Part shown: positions 48,250 to 54,950 of the stretch, one piece after another
Numbering within the stretch: the stretch's first letter is position 1
Layout: each line of letters starts with the position of its first letter
Virus record (IMG/VR): IMGVR_UViG_3300005329_000002
Coordinates: 1 to 64,000 of that record
Strand: one strand, 5' to 3'
Origin: a virus
DNA length: 64,000 nucleotides
Notes under the pieces: generated by a model
Told to the model about the DNA's origin: nothing
What the model saw: the letters and a program-made list of their open reading frames with translations, nothing else
Database searches by the model: none
Position numbers and translations under genes: made by a program

Positions 48250-48424
48250 GCTCGATTTCCTTCGGCGTCACAAGAATTTCTTTTCCAGCCTTGGTCATGA
48301 TGATGTAAGACTGAGGATCGTCAAGCACAGTTGTAATTGTCCCAATGGCATCAGCGCGGAAACGATCCTTCTTGCCACCTTCGAACCAGCGCACTTTGTC
48401 ACCGAGCTTGAAATGGTCGGCCAT
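48242..48424 (-). CDS. Small Tudor/KOW-like protein
   Basis: 60 aa, MADHFKLGDKVRWFEGGKKD then GTITTVLDDPQSYIIMTKAGKEILVTPKEI. A five-strand barrel pattern (GDKV.W, a turn, I.T.G.EI.V) similar to small SH3/KOW-type domains. TAATG coupling to the upstream gene. Confidence 0.5.
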   Translation of the reverse strand: MADHFKLGDKVRWFEGGKKDRFRADAIGTITTVLDDPQSYIIMTKAGKEILVTPKEIERV

Positions 48425-48822
48425 TAGCTCACCTTCCTTCCGCACAGAGGAACGCCGCATCGGTTAGGGAATTTCCACTTAGCCACTTGAATGTCCAAGT
48501 TCGCCGCTGCGATCAACAAGCGAACGGCGATGTAAATGAAATTGCGCTCCTGAATCATTTCCTCAATGTTGACAGTCACCCTGCCGTCCGGTGTCTGCAC
48601 AGTGGCGGACGGACGCCCTGCCATCGCCTTCATCTGAGTCACAAGACGATCTACAGCCTCCCTCGTGCCCTCGTCCTGCTTCTTCAGAAATTTCATTGCC
48701 CAAGCGTAGCGAGCGTCCGTCTCTTCGTCGTATTCGGCCAGCACCTTTTTCAAGTAGCGCTCGTGTTGAGCGCTGCTGAGCTTCTTCTTGGCCTTCTTCT
48801 TGACTGGAATCTTCTTAGCCAT
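48424..48822 (-). CDS. Protein with shared N-terminal MAKKIPVKKK tag
   Basis: 132 aa. MAKKIPVKKKAKKKLSSAQH followed by helices (KVLAEYDEETDARYAWAMKFL; EAVDRLVTQMKAMAG), a short beta hairpin (TVQTPDGRVTVNIEEMI) and a C-terminal CGVPLCG. Not recognised. Confidence 0.5.
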   Translation of the reverse strand: MAKKIPVKKKAKKKLSSAQHERYLKKVLAEYDEETDARYAWAMKFLKKQDEGTREAVDRLVTQMKAMAGRPSATVQTPDGRVTVNIEEMIQERNFIYIAVRLLIAAANLDIQVAKWKFPNRCGVPLCGRKVS

Positions 48823-48997
48823 CTGTCAGTGGCTTCGCTTTCATTTCGTAAATTTCAAGCATCGCATGGTCAACACAAGCTTCAATCGGCACTGCGTTGA
48901 CAACGAAAAGCTCGTTCACTACGGATTCCAAGATCATGCGATACTCGTCAACGTCCACAACTGTAAATTGCGCCCCTTTCAAGTCTGAAAGTTTCAT
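48815..48997 (-). CDS. Small hypothetical protein
   Basis: 60 aa. MKLSDLKGAQFTVVDVDEYR then NAVPIEACVDHAMLEIYEMKAK. Starts in the ATGA-type overlap with the upstream gene. Not recognised. Confidence 0.5.
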   Translation of the reverse strand: MKLSDLKGAQFTVVDVDEYRMILESVVNELFVVNAVPIEACVDHAMLEIYEMKAKPLTDG

Positions 48998-49287
48998 CCG
49001 AAGATACCCCCTCCCTGCGGCTTTCCGTCCTCCCAAATCGCGTATCGAATTTCACGGTAGTCGTCCATATCGTCACCGTACTGACTACGCCTCACCAATC
49101 GGTCGTAAATCACAAATACAACTTCCATCGTCCGATTGAGAATCGAATCTGAAATTGTGTACCGCTGGACGGTATGAATACGCACAGGGCCGGTGCCAAT
49201 GACAATACGCTCTAGGTGATCCTTGATCTTGGCTTGCGTGAGCTTGCTTCGCCGCCTTGGAGAACGAATTACATTTACGCTTTTCAT
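48994..49287 (-). CDS. Small hypothetical protein
   Basis: 97 aa. Basic start (VIRSPRRRSKLTQAKIKDHL) and beta-rich body (RYTISDSILNRTMEVVFVIYDRLVRRS), Gly-rich end. ATGA overlap with the AT-hook gene upstream. Not recognised. Confidence 0.5.
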   Translation of the reverse strand: MKSVNVIRSPRRRSKLTQAKIKDHLERIVIGTGPVRIHTVQRYTISDSILNRTMEVVFVIYDRLVRRSQYGDDMDDYREIRYAIWEDGKPQGGGIFG

Positions 49288-49613
49288 GGTATGCGGCTTT
49301 CAATCCTGCGAACCCACCAGCAGCCCGTACATTTCGCGATGGTGTACGCGGTGTCAGACTGACCGCCTGTAGCAAGCGCCTTCTGCGGCCACAAAGCATG
49401 ATCGCACTCACTCTGATACTGCTCGATCAATTTCAGCCACGGAGCATTGCCATTGTTCTCGTTTAGAAATTCCTCAATGTCTGAGGTTTCTCGCACAGTC
49501 CGCTTCAGCGTTTTCACGAGCGACTTGCTGCCCTTCGGACGGCCTGCTCGTCTGCGCTTCGTTGGCTGCGCCTTCTGAAATGTGGTCTTGACTGATCGCT
49601 GACCCCTAGGCAT
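49284..49613 (-). CDS. AT-hook protein with C-terminal cysteine pair
   Basis: 109 aa from MPRGQRSVKT. Residues 18-30 TKRRRAGRPKGSK are a typical AT-hook with GRPKG core; acidic helix SDIEEFLNENNG; C-terminal CDHALW...AKCTGCWWVRRIESR, a possible zinc site. Small sequence-indifferent or AT-tract-binding protein. Confidence 0.6.
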   Translation of the reverse strand: MPRGQRSVKTTFQKAQPTKRRRAGRPKGSKSLVKTLKRTVRETSDIEEFLNENNGNAPWLKLIEQYQSECDHALWPQKALATGGQSDTAYTIAKCTGCWWVRRIESRIP

Positions 49614-49770
49614 CTGCGTCCACCACGTTCCTCCGGATTTCAATGTGCAGGAATCCGTCAACATCATTCGCCTGCCTCAAAAGCGGACGAATTACCTCAA
49701 GCAAGTCCTGAACATCTTCAAGCTCGCTCGGATCGTGGTCAACCATCTTGAGAATTTCCAGAGTAGCCAT
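49606..49770 (-). CDS. Small hypothetical protein (54 aa)
   Basis: ATG in a TAATG junction. MATLEILKMVDHDPSELEDV then a leucine-rich helix (QDLLEVIRPLLRQANDVDGFL). Not recognised. Confidence 0.5.
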   Translation of the reverse strand: MATLEILKMVDHDPSELEDVQDLLEVIRPLLRQANDVDGFLHIEIRRNVVDADA

Positions 49771-49949
49771 TAACCCCTCCCTCCTGAGAATGCATCGACA
49801 AGCACGAGGTAGGTAAGCGTCGTGATAACCACCACGGCGCACCAAATCAGGAAGAGTGAAATTACAACGTAAAGCGTCGATCTGAAAATCGACCCAAACG
49901 TTCGGTAGGAGTATGCCTCGATATCGGCCTCGTAGTCGTAGGGTGCCAT
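49770..49949 (-). CDS. Small single-pass membrane protein (59 aa)
   Basis: TAATG junctions on both sides. MAPYDYEADIEAYSYRTFGS then a long hydrophobic run (LYVVISLFLIWCAVVVITTL, TYLVLV). Inner-membrane topology with a short tail; function unknown. Confidence 0.55.
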   Translation of the reverse strand: MAPYDYEADIEAYSYRTFGSIFRSTLYVVISLFLIWCAVVVITTLTYLVLVDAFSGGRG

Positions 49950-50128
49950 TACGCGGCCTCGATAGTGACTACGATTTCACTCGGGTTGCCGAGCTTCTTG
50001 ATCGCATCCTTGCTGACGTACACGTTTGAAATTGCTGCATCGTCCGCGTCTGCATCGAATCGGACAACGTGCTTCTTCTCCTGCGGCTCACTCAGCGTTA
50101 CCTTCACGCTCTTGCTCTTGCTGGCCAT
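49949..50128 (-). CDS. Small protein behind the structured leader (59 aa)
   Basis: ATG after GAAGGGAGGCCAC. MASKSKSVKVTLSEPQEKKH then VVRFDADADDAAISNVYVSKDAIKKLG and VVTIEA: a small beta fold. First gene of the operon driven by the 50.26-kb promoter. Not recognised. Confidence 0.55.
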   Translation of the reverse strand: MASKSKSVKVTLSEPQEKKHVVRFDADADDAAISNVYVSKDAIKKLGNPSEIVVTIEAA

Positions 50129-50248
50129 GTGGCCTCCCTTCAGTCGGATTGAAATTAACAGGCGATGCGGGACTCTATCTCAGCAACCCCCGCTGTTCCT
50201 AATTCCAGAAAAGCTACCCCGACTAAGCCGGGACTCTTCATCGCCTGC
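50129..50248 (-). promoter_or_regulatory. Structured 5' leader, riboswitch-like
   Basis: Predicted transcript starts near 50248. A 9-bp stem CAGGCGATG/CATCGCCTG (50239-50247 with 50159-50167) closes a region holding a CCCGGCTTAGTCGGG hairpin and a CAGC/GCTG hairpin with a G-rich loop. The ribosome site follows 20-odd nt after the closing stem. No known riboswitch class recognised. Confidence 0.5.
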
Positions 50249-50254
50249 CCAACC

Positions 50255-50282
50255 ATTGTATCATCCCTAGGATGGTTGTCAA
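50255..50282 (-). promoter_or_regulatory. Early promoter (TTGACA-16-TACAAT) with CCTAGG operator-like spacer
   Basis: Minus-strand spacer ACCATCCTAGGGATGA has the palindromic core CATCCTAGGGATG. Sits just after the stop of the upstream gene. Confidence 0.75.
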
Positions 50283-50285
50283 GGA

Positions 50286-50870
50286 TCAATCCTTGGGAGC
50301 TTGCTCAGAGGATCGGCGGAACATTTCACGCGAGGCTGCGTTACGCAAGTCCTCAAAGCTCTGAGCGAGCGCCTGAAAAACTTCAACCTTCGCCTCTAGC
50401 TGAAGAATTTCATCTTCACGCTCGCGGTAGCGCTTGTTGGTTAGGAGCGCGTTGTCAAGCTCGTACTTGCGCTTGTAATCGTCCTGATGCTTGAAACGAA
50501 ATTTCGCTCCCTCTACCCTCTGACTCGCTCGTAGGGTAGCCAACCGAAAAGCGTACCGTGCAGTGACGTAAATTGCGTATGAATGACGCACAGCGAAACG
50601 TGAGTGAACTGCCCCCAATTCACTTGAACTGAGCCGAGTGTAGTCGAGCGGTACAGCATCCTCAGTGCTGCTTATTTCGTCGGGCGCGATCAGACCTTCT
50701 TCTTTTAGAAATTGCAATGCGGTGTTTTTTGGTGTCGCGATTGTTAGCCGCTCTCCGCTTTTCAATTTCTTTGACTTCTTCTTTACAGAACCCTCGGAAC
50801 GGGCAGCCTTGGAACTTGAGGCTTTTCGTGCTGATGCACTCTGGCGGCGGGATGGAATTTTCTTGCTCAT
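50286..50870 (-). CDS. Helical protein with MSKKIP tag, overprinted on the nuclease gene
   Basis: 194 aa. MSKKIPSRRQSASARKASSS begins a 40-residue Lys/Ser/Arg tail; GGAGG lies 12 nt upstream. Later TPKNTALQFLKEEGLIAPDEI and a long coiled coil (YKRKYELDNALLTNKRYREREDEILQLEAKVEVFQALAQSF). Its first 69 codons overlap the end of the Cas4-like gene in another frame. Not recognised. Confidence 0.55.
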   Translation of the reverse strand: MSKKIPSRRQSASARKASSSKAARSEGSVKKKSKKLKSGERLTIATPKNTALQFLKEEGLIAPDEISSTEDAVPLDYTRLSSSELGAVHSRFAVRHSYAIYVTARYAFRLATLRASQRVEGAKFRFKHQDDYKRKYELDNALLTNKRYREREDEILQLEAKVEVFQALAQSFEDLRNAASREMFRRSSEQAPKD

Positions 50871-51534
50871 GCTTTCTCAGTACCTCCAATCGCGTTCGAA
50901 CATCGGGCAAGTTAGTTGAGACTGGAATTTCAGTCTCCGCGAGCGCGATTGGAAAGTCCTCTGTCGGCCCGCCCTTGTTTTCAATTACAAGCAAGGTGCG
51001 CTTGATCTTCCGCGTCTTGCGATCCTTGCTCGCGTTGTAAAGCATTCCGTAGTCCGCGCACTGAATCCGGTACTTGTGTGGTAGCTCGCCGCGAACGATC
51101 CTGTTGAAGTCGTTCACGTTGATCCCTTTGAAATCCACGATCAGCGGCTCACGGTCAACCTCGATCAGAACATCGACCGTGCCGCCGTGGTCGCCGCGCT
51201 TGGAGACAATCGGATGCTCGACGGCCACGAGTTTGAAATCGTCGTCGTCCATTGCTTGATCCATCTTGTAAAGCGCAAACTGCCACTTGACGTGAAGGAA
51301 GTTACCATTCAAGAAATAGAAATTCGGCTGCGGCCTAGACGAGAACAGCTTCTTTATCTCAAGCTCTTTGAAATTCTTGCTAAGATAAACCAGCCTAAGA
51401 CAGTCGGCCAGCGCTGACGGTGAGAACAGCTTTGCGTCCTCGCGTCTGCGCTCTTCGCGCTCGACCATCTTTTCCAGAAGATCGTTAATGAATTTAACAT
51501 CTTCCGGCGTCTCGATGTTGACAGGCTTCCTCAT
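50662..51534 (-). CDS. Cas4-like PD-(D/E)XK nuclease with Fe-S-type cysteines
   Basis: 290 aa from MRKPVNIETPEDV. SPSALADCLRLVYLS (first Cys), H in NFLHVKWQFALYK, VAVEHPIV, GGTVDVLIEVDREPLIVDFKGI (D...D.K core), YRIQCADYGMLYN (Q motif), ISTKSLKFQGCPFRGFCKEE (last Cys cluster). This is the RecB/Cas4-type exonuclease arrangement. Likely a 5'-3' exonuclease for recombination with the nearby RecA-type protein. Confidence 0.75.
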   Translation of the reverse strand: MRKPVNIETPEDVKFINDLLEKMVEREERRREDAKLFSPSALADCLRLVYLSKNFKELEIKKLFSSRPQPNFYFLNGNFLHVKWQFALYKMDQAMDDDDFKLVAVEHPIVSKRGDHGGTVDVLIEVDREPLIVDFKGINVNDFNRIVRGELPHKYRIQCADYGMLYNASKDRKTRKIKRTLLVIENKGGPTEDFPIALAETEIPVSTNLPDVRTRLEVLRKHEQENSIPPPECISTKSLKFQGCPFRGFCKEEVKEIEKRRAANNRDTKKHRIAISKRRRSDRARRNKQH

Positions 51535-51565
51535 GAAATCCTCGATAAGAGGAACGAGGATGCCG

Positions 51566-51748
51566 CTACGTTTGCGACTGTGCCTTATCGACTTCTCTAC
51601 GGGTAGCCTCGTCAACTTCTCCCCTCACTCTGAAAACTTCAGTGCAATTCGGGCATTCGACTTGCAGTGTATCACGATCCTCAGACAGCACATACGGATT
51701 CACTTGCATCTTGCAACCGGGGCAATCAGTCGTCTGATTCCAGCGCAC
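51566..51748 (-). CDS. Small zinc-ribbon protein
   Basis: 60 aa, GTG start after AAAAGAGGCTAGAGA. TDCPGCKMQVNPYVLSEDRD then QVECPNCTEVFRV: two C..C pairs, a classic zinc ribbon. Next to the Cas4-like nuclease. Function unknown. Confidence 0.6.
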   Translation of the reverse strand: MRWNQTTDCPGCKMQVNPYVLSEDRDTLQVECPNCTEVFRVRGEVDEATRREVDKAQSQT

Positions 51749-52097
51749 TCTCTAGCCTCTTTTCAAGCTCCGCAATTTTCAACTCCCGCTGTTGGTGATC
51801 GATCAGTCGTGTCACCACTAGCTGAAGATCGCGAATGTCAATCTGCATGCCGGGTAGATAGCCCGGTGCCTCCTGCATCGCTTCGCGTTCAAGCTTTTTG
51901 AAATCCGCGTAGTCGATTGTGTACGAGCCTTTGTCGGTCGTGCGAGCTTCGATAAGGAAGTCATGCAATTTCGCATCACGCTTCCAGCGCCAGAGCCGTC
52001 CGCTGTTGACTTGCTTCGAACCGCCCTCCATTTTTCCAATGCGCTCTTCTTGTAATTGTGACTTCGTTTTCTTAGCTCGCTCCCACGGAGCCTCCAT
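51726..52097 (-). CDS. Hypothetical helical protein
   Basis: 123 aa from MEAPWERAKKTKSQ after GGGAAGAGGATTGAAA. Basic N-terminus, TIDYADFKKLEREAMQEAPGYLPGMQIDIRDLQLVVTRLID, and a final coiled coil (ELKIAELEKRLESAL). Ends inside the zinc-ribbon start. Similar small proteins with 'PGYLPGMQ' segments are often nuclease-operon partners; not certain. Confidence 0.5.
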   Translation of the reverse strand: MEAPWERAKKTKSQLQEERIGKMEGGSKQVNSGRLWRWKRDAKLHDFLIEARTTDKGSYTIDYADFKKLEREAMQEAPGYLPGMQIDIRDLQLVVTRLIDHQQRELKIAELEKRLESALESDD

Positions 52098-52099
52098 TT

Positions 52100-52363
52100 T
52101 CAATCCTCTTCCCTGTCGCGGTCAAGAGCCTTCTGCACCGACGCGAGCATTCCGACCTTGTGCGTCCAAATGTGCTCACTCGATCTGTAGTGCGTAGTTG
52201 TAAATCCGTACTCCGCTACTTCGCCCGTTTCAATGTCACGCGAAGAATCCACCAGCGCAATTACCATTACCTCAATTACTTCTGCGTCGTCGTCATGCTG
52301 ATAAGACTCTTCAAGAGTCTCCATAAATTCCGCTGTAGTCTTTCCGATCAGAGTGGAATCCAT
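52100..52363 (-). CDS. Small hypothetical protein
   Basis: 87 aa, ATG in a TAATG junction. MDSTLIGKTTAEFMETLEES then acidic and beta segments (IEVMVIALVDSSRDIETGEVAEYGFTTT, HIWTHKVGML). Not recognised. Confidence 0.5.
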   Translation of the reverse strand: MDSTLIGKTTAEFMETLEESYQHDDDAEVIEVMVIALVDSSRDIETGEVAEYGFTTTHYRSSEHIWTHKVGMLASVQKALDRDREED

Positions 52364-52596
52364 TACCACCACCACGCAACAAGGTGGCCCATGAGGTAAA
52401 TGAAAAGCGTCGTGAGAATTACACCTGCGACTGTCCTGCCTCCCGTCCTACCCATCGCCATTTCAAGCTGCTTGATATAGGTCGAGAGAGTGAAGCGTTG
52501 ATCCTGCCGCCGAGCCAGCGCATAGCCTTCACGCGCCAGAAAGTATCCGACAGTTGCAATTACAAAAGTTAGCCAATCCGCTGCGTCAGGAGTCAT
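52363..52596 (-). CDS. Small membrane protein (two segments)
   Basis: 77 aa from MTPDAADWLTFVIATVGYFL after AAGGAAGGCAGAACA. Second hydrophobic segment GVILTTLFIYLMGHLVAWWW. Basic stretch between. Topology resembles class II holins but also many phage inner-membrane proteins. Confidence 0.55.
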   Translation of the reverse strand: MTPDAADWLTFVIATVGYFLAREGYALARRQDQRFTLSTYIKQLEMAMGRTGGRTVAGVILTTLFIYLMGHLVAWWW

Positions 52597-52804
52597 GTTG
52601 TTCTGCCTTCCTTTTACGCTTGCTGAAATTGAAGAGATTGAGAATCCGATCCCCGCAACAGTCACCAACGTCAGCACTGTGAGTGTAATTCGAATGCGCG
52701 AATCGGTTTGTGCCTTTGCCTTTGGGAATGTAGGTGAGCTTGGCCACGAAGGTTTCACATGGCCGCTTGCAAATGTCGCAACGTTTAGTCGTCTCCCTCG
52801 CCAT
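52586..52804 (-). CDS. Small zinc-finger protein
   Basis: 72 aa, ATG next to GGGGAGGATG. KRCDICKRPCETFVAKLTYI (C..C...C), later GDCCGD and HS/TH residues, basic end. Embedded start inside the end of the RecA-type gene. Not recognised. Confidence 0.55.
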   Translation of the reverse strand: MARETTKRCDICKRPCETFVAKLTYIPKGKGTNRFAHSNYTHSADVGDCCGDRILNLFNFSKRKRKAEQHDS

Positions 52805-53879
52805 CATCCTCCCCAAGCTCTTGTGTAATTGTGTTGTCCTTGATTGCGCTGACTAGCTCTGCTCGCATTAGGTGTTCATCGCCGCCGTCGTCAGGGCCAT
52901 TGAGCCACTTCTGAAATTGCTTGTAGGTTCCCTTCCACTCATGATCCTCAACGTCAACGTAGCTGTAGCCCCGAGCCGTCTGCTCGATCAACCCGTCCTC
53001 TAGCCCAAGCTGAATAATTTCAGAAGCTAGATCGATCGAATTCGTCTCCGCACTGAAAATGAAAGAGCCTTCACGGTAAGGCCGCGTGGACTTATCCTTT
53101 TCAGCGCGAACTTGAATCCACCTACCCGTTTGAATTTCGGATTCCACAAGCTTAGCACCACGAGCGACCTTACGCTTAGCTCGAACTTTAGTGCCCTTGC
53201 GCATTTCAATTCGGCCTGTTGCATAGTAGCGAAGCGCTTTTCCACCGCTCGTAGTTTTCGGATTGCCGAATTTAATTCCGATATCTGTGCGCTCTTGGTT
53301 TGTCCAGAGAAAGAGAGTCTTTCTATTAACCGTTGTAATTCGTCGTAGGGCACGGCTCATCATCCTCGCTTGTCCGGCAACCCTTGGCTCTTCCCTTGGG
53401 TCTTTTGAAGTTTCCTCTAGCGGCACGAGACTCGTCACCGAGTCCATTCCAATTACTTCTATCGAGTGTTCCTCTGCCGCTTTCGCTAGCAGCATCATGA
53501 CGGCCACTGCATCATCCCCGTTTTCAGGATGAAGCGTCATGAGAATTTCAGGATCACCGCCAAGCTTTGCGAACCACTTCGGATCAAAGGAATGTTCAGG
53601 ATCAACGAGGGCACATAAATTCCCCCGAGCCTGAGACTCCGCAAGAGTGCGATAGAGAATGTATGACTTGCCCGCCGATTCGTCACCGTAAAGCTCGTAG
53701 TGACGCCCAAGTGCCCAACCCCCTCCTGTTACTCGATCTAGGACAAGTGACCCCGTTGGTATCCGTACAATTTCAAAGTACGGATCAGAGCCGAGCTTCA
53801 CCCCTGCGTTCAGCGTTGAGTTAATTTCATGAACGAGGGATGCGGCTGCACTCAGTTTGGCCTTCTTCTTTTTCACCAA
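52785..53879 (-). CDS. RecA-type recombinase
   Basis: 364 aa. Walker A GDESAGKS (65-72), LCALVDPEHSFDPKWFAKLG, Walker B EVIGMDSVTSL, the L1/L2 region (MMSRALRRITTVNRKTLFLWTNQERTDIG...TSGGKALRYYATGRIEM). RecA/UvsX architecture with an acidic tail (GEDDGEGDD). Works with the Cas4-like exonuclease and RuvC-like resolvase in recombination-dependent replication. Confidence 0.85.
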   Translation of the reverse strand: MVKKKKAKLSAAASLVHEINSTLNAGVKLGSDPYFEIVRIPTGSLVLDRVTGGGWALGRHYELYGDESAGKSYILYRTLAESQARGNLCALVDPEHSFDPKWFAKLGGDPEILMTLHPENGDDAVAVMMLLAKAAEEHSIEVIGMDSVTSLVPLEETSKDPREEPRVAGQARMMSRALRRITTVNRKTLFLWTNQERTDIGIKFGNPKTTSGGKALRYYATGRIEMRKGTKVRAKRKVARGAKLVESEIQTGRWIQVRAEKDKSTRPYREGSFIFSAETNSIDLASEIIQLGLEDGLIEQTARGYSYVDVEDHEWKGTYKQFQKWLNGPDDGGDEHLMRAELVSAIKDNTITQELGEDDGEGDD

Positions 53880-54115
53880 TTAACCCTCCGAGCTAGGTGC
53901 GCTCTTTTGTTTGCCGCTCGATTGCGTCTCTTCTTTTTCCACGTTGGCTCTTTTGTAATTCCTGCTCGCGCCTTGGAATATCTCATCCTGCGTCGGGACG
54001 GAGCTACCGGGGCATCCTCGGGTTTCTGCCTCGGTGCGATCAGCCCACTCTGACGCTTTTCAAAGACAAGGCTCAGGAGACGATCTAAGCCCGTCTCACG
54101 GCCTCCGTCACTCAT
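53873..54115 (-). CDS. Small basic protein
   Basis: 80 aa. Starts MSDGGRETGLDRLLSLVFEK, C-terminal half very basic (APSRRRMRYSKARAGITKEP; WKKKRRNRAANKRAHLARRV). Overlaps RecA start by 7 nt. No GRP core. Possible nucleic-acid binder. Confidence 0.5.
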   Translation of the reverse strand: MSDGGRETGLDRLLSLVFEKRQSGLIAPRQKPEDAPVAPSRRRMRYSKARAGITKEPTWKKKRRNRAANKRAHLARRVNW

Positions 54116-54506
54116 CCTGGCCTCCTGTGGCTTCGTCGTCCTCCGTGCCCTCAGAAGCGCTCTCAGCGCCTTCGTCCGGCTGTAGCTCTTCAGGCATCTG
54201 CGGGTAGTAAATGTCGCCGTTCTCGTAGCCTGGTTCTGAAATTCCGTACTTGGTCGGATTCATCAGGACTTCTTCCTCGCCTGTGATCGTCGGGCCTGAA
54301 TATCCGAACCTCAGTCTCGTATCCGCTTCGCTGAAAATTGCGCTCAGGAGAATCTTGCCGCCGAGTTCACTCGACGGAGCTACAGCCTCGTCGTCATGCG
54401 GGTGAAAAATTTTCACGTCGCCACTGAGAGTGATGATCCAGTGATCCTCGTTTGTCTCGACTCCCGTTACCTCGCGCCCGTAGTAATGTGAAATATCAGG
54501 TGGCAT
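54108..54506 (-). CDS. Hypothetical acidic protein
   Basis: 132 aa from MPPDISHYYGREVTGVETNE. Beta-rich (HWIITLSGDVKIFHPHDDE; GKILLSAIFSEADTRLRFGY) with a C-terminal Glu/Asp-rich tail (GAESASEGTEDDEATGGQDE). Not recognised. Confidence 0.5.
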   Translation of the reverse strand: MPPDISHYYGREVTGVETNEDHWIITLSGDVKIFHPHDDEAVAPSSELGGKILLSAIFSEADTRLRFGYSGPTITGEEEVLMNPTKYGISEPGYENGDIYYPQMPEELQPDEGAESASEGTEDDEATGGQDE

Positions 54507-54699
54507 TCTTGTCTCCCTTCTTTGCTCGCTTGCCCTCATGAGGATCGTCCTCAGCCTCGACCAACTCAATTGAAATATCGTCGCCGCCCAAGTCCATGAT
54601 CGCCTTACTGATCTTTTCGTAGTGCGTATTTGAAACGCCTGTCGGATCGTCCTGGTCAGTTGGCTCGACTGTAAATTGCACTCTTACTCTCTGCACCAT
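54496..54699 (-). CDS. Small hypothetical protein
   Basis: 67 aa. MVQRVRVQFTVEPTDQDDPT then HYEKISKAIMDLGGDDISIELVEAEDD: ferredoxin-like beta-alpha-beta pattern. Ends with a Lys-rich tail. Not recognised. Confidence 0.5.
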   Translation of the reverse strand: MVQRVRVQFTVEPTDQDDPTGVSNTHYEKISKAIMDLGGDDISIELVEAEDDPHEGKRAKKGDKNAT

Positions 54700-54707
54700 C
54701 CACCCCT

Positions 54708-54950
54708 TCAGTCTGGAATTTTCAGCTTGCCGAGATTCTCATGCTGCCATCTTGCTATCGAACTAATATGTTCCTCAAGAGAATTTATAAATTTCTCATC
54801 GCACCCAACCATTTGCGCATAAGTGAAATACGCATCGAGCGCCCCCATCGTGATCTTGTCTTGCCCACGAAGAATGAAAATTGGCTCATCCTCTGGAATC
54901 CCGAGCCGTTCCTTAATCAGCGGATACTGCGCTACGTCATGTACCCCCAT
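54708..54950 (-). CDS. Small hypothetical protein downstream of DNA polymerase
   Basis: 80 aa; ATG after GGGGAGGCTG overlaps the polymerase TGA. MGVHDVAQYPLIKERLGIPE, then FILRGQDKITMGALDAYFTYAQMVGCDEKFINSLEEHISSI. Helical; pattern resembles small polymerase-neighbour proteins but no named family. Confidence 0.5.
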   Translation of the reverse strand: MGVHDVAQYPLIKERLGIPEDEPIFILRGQDKITMGALDAYFTYAQMVGCDEKFINSLEEHISSIARWQHENLGKLKIPD

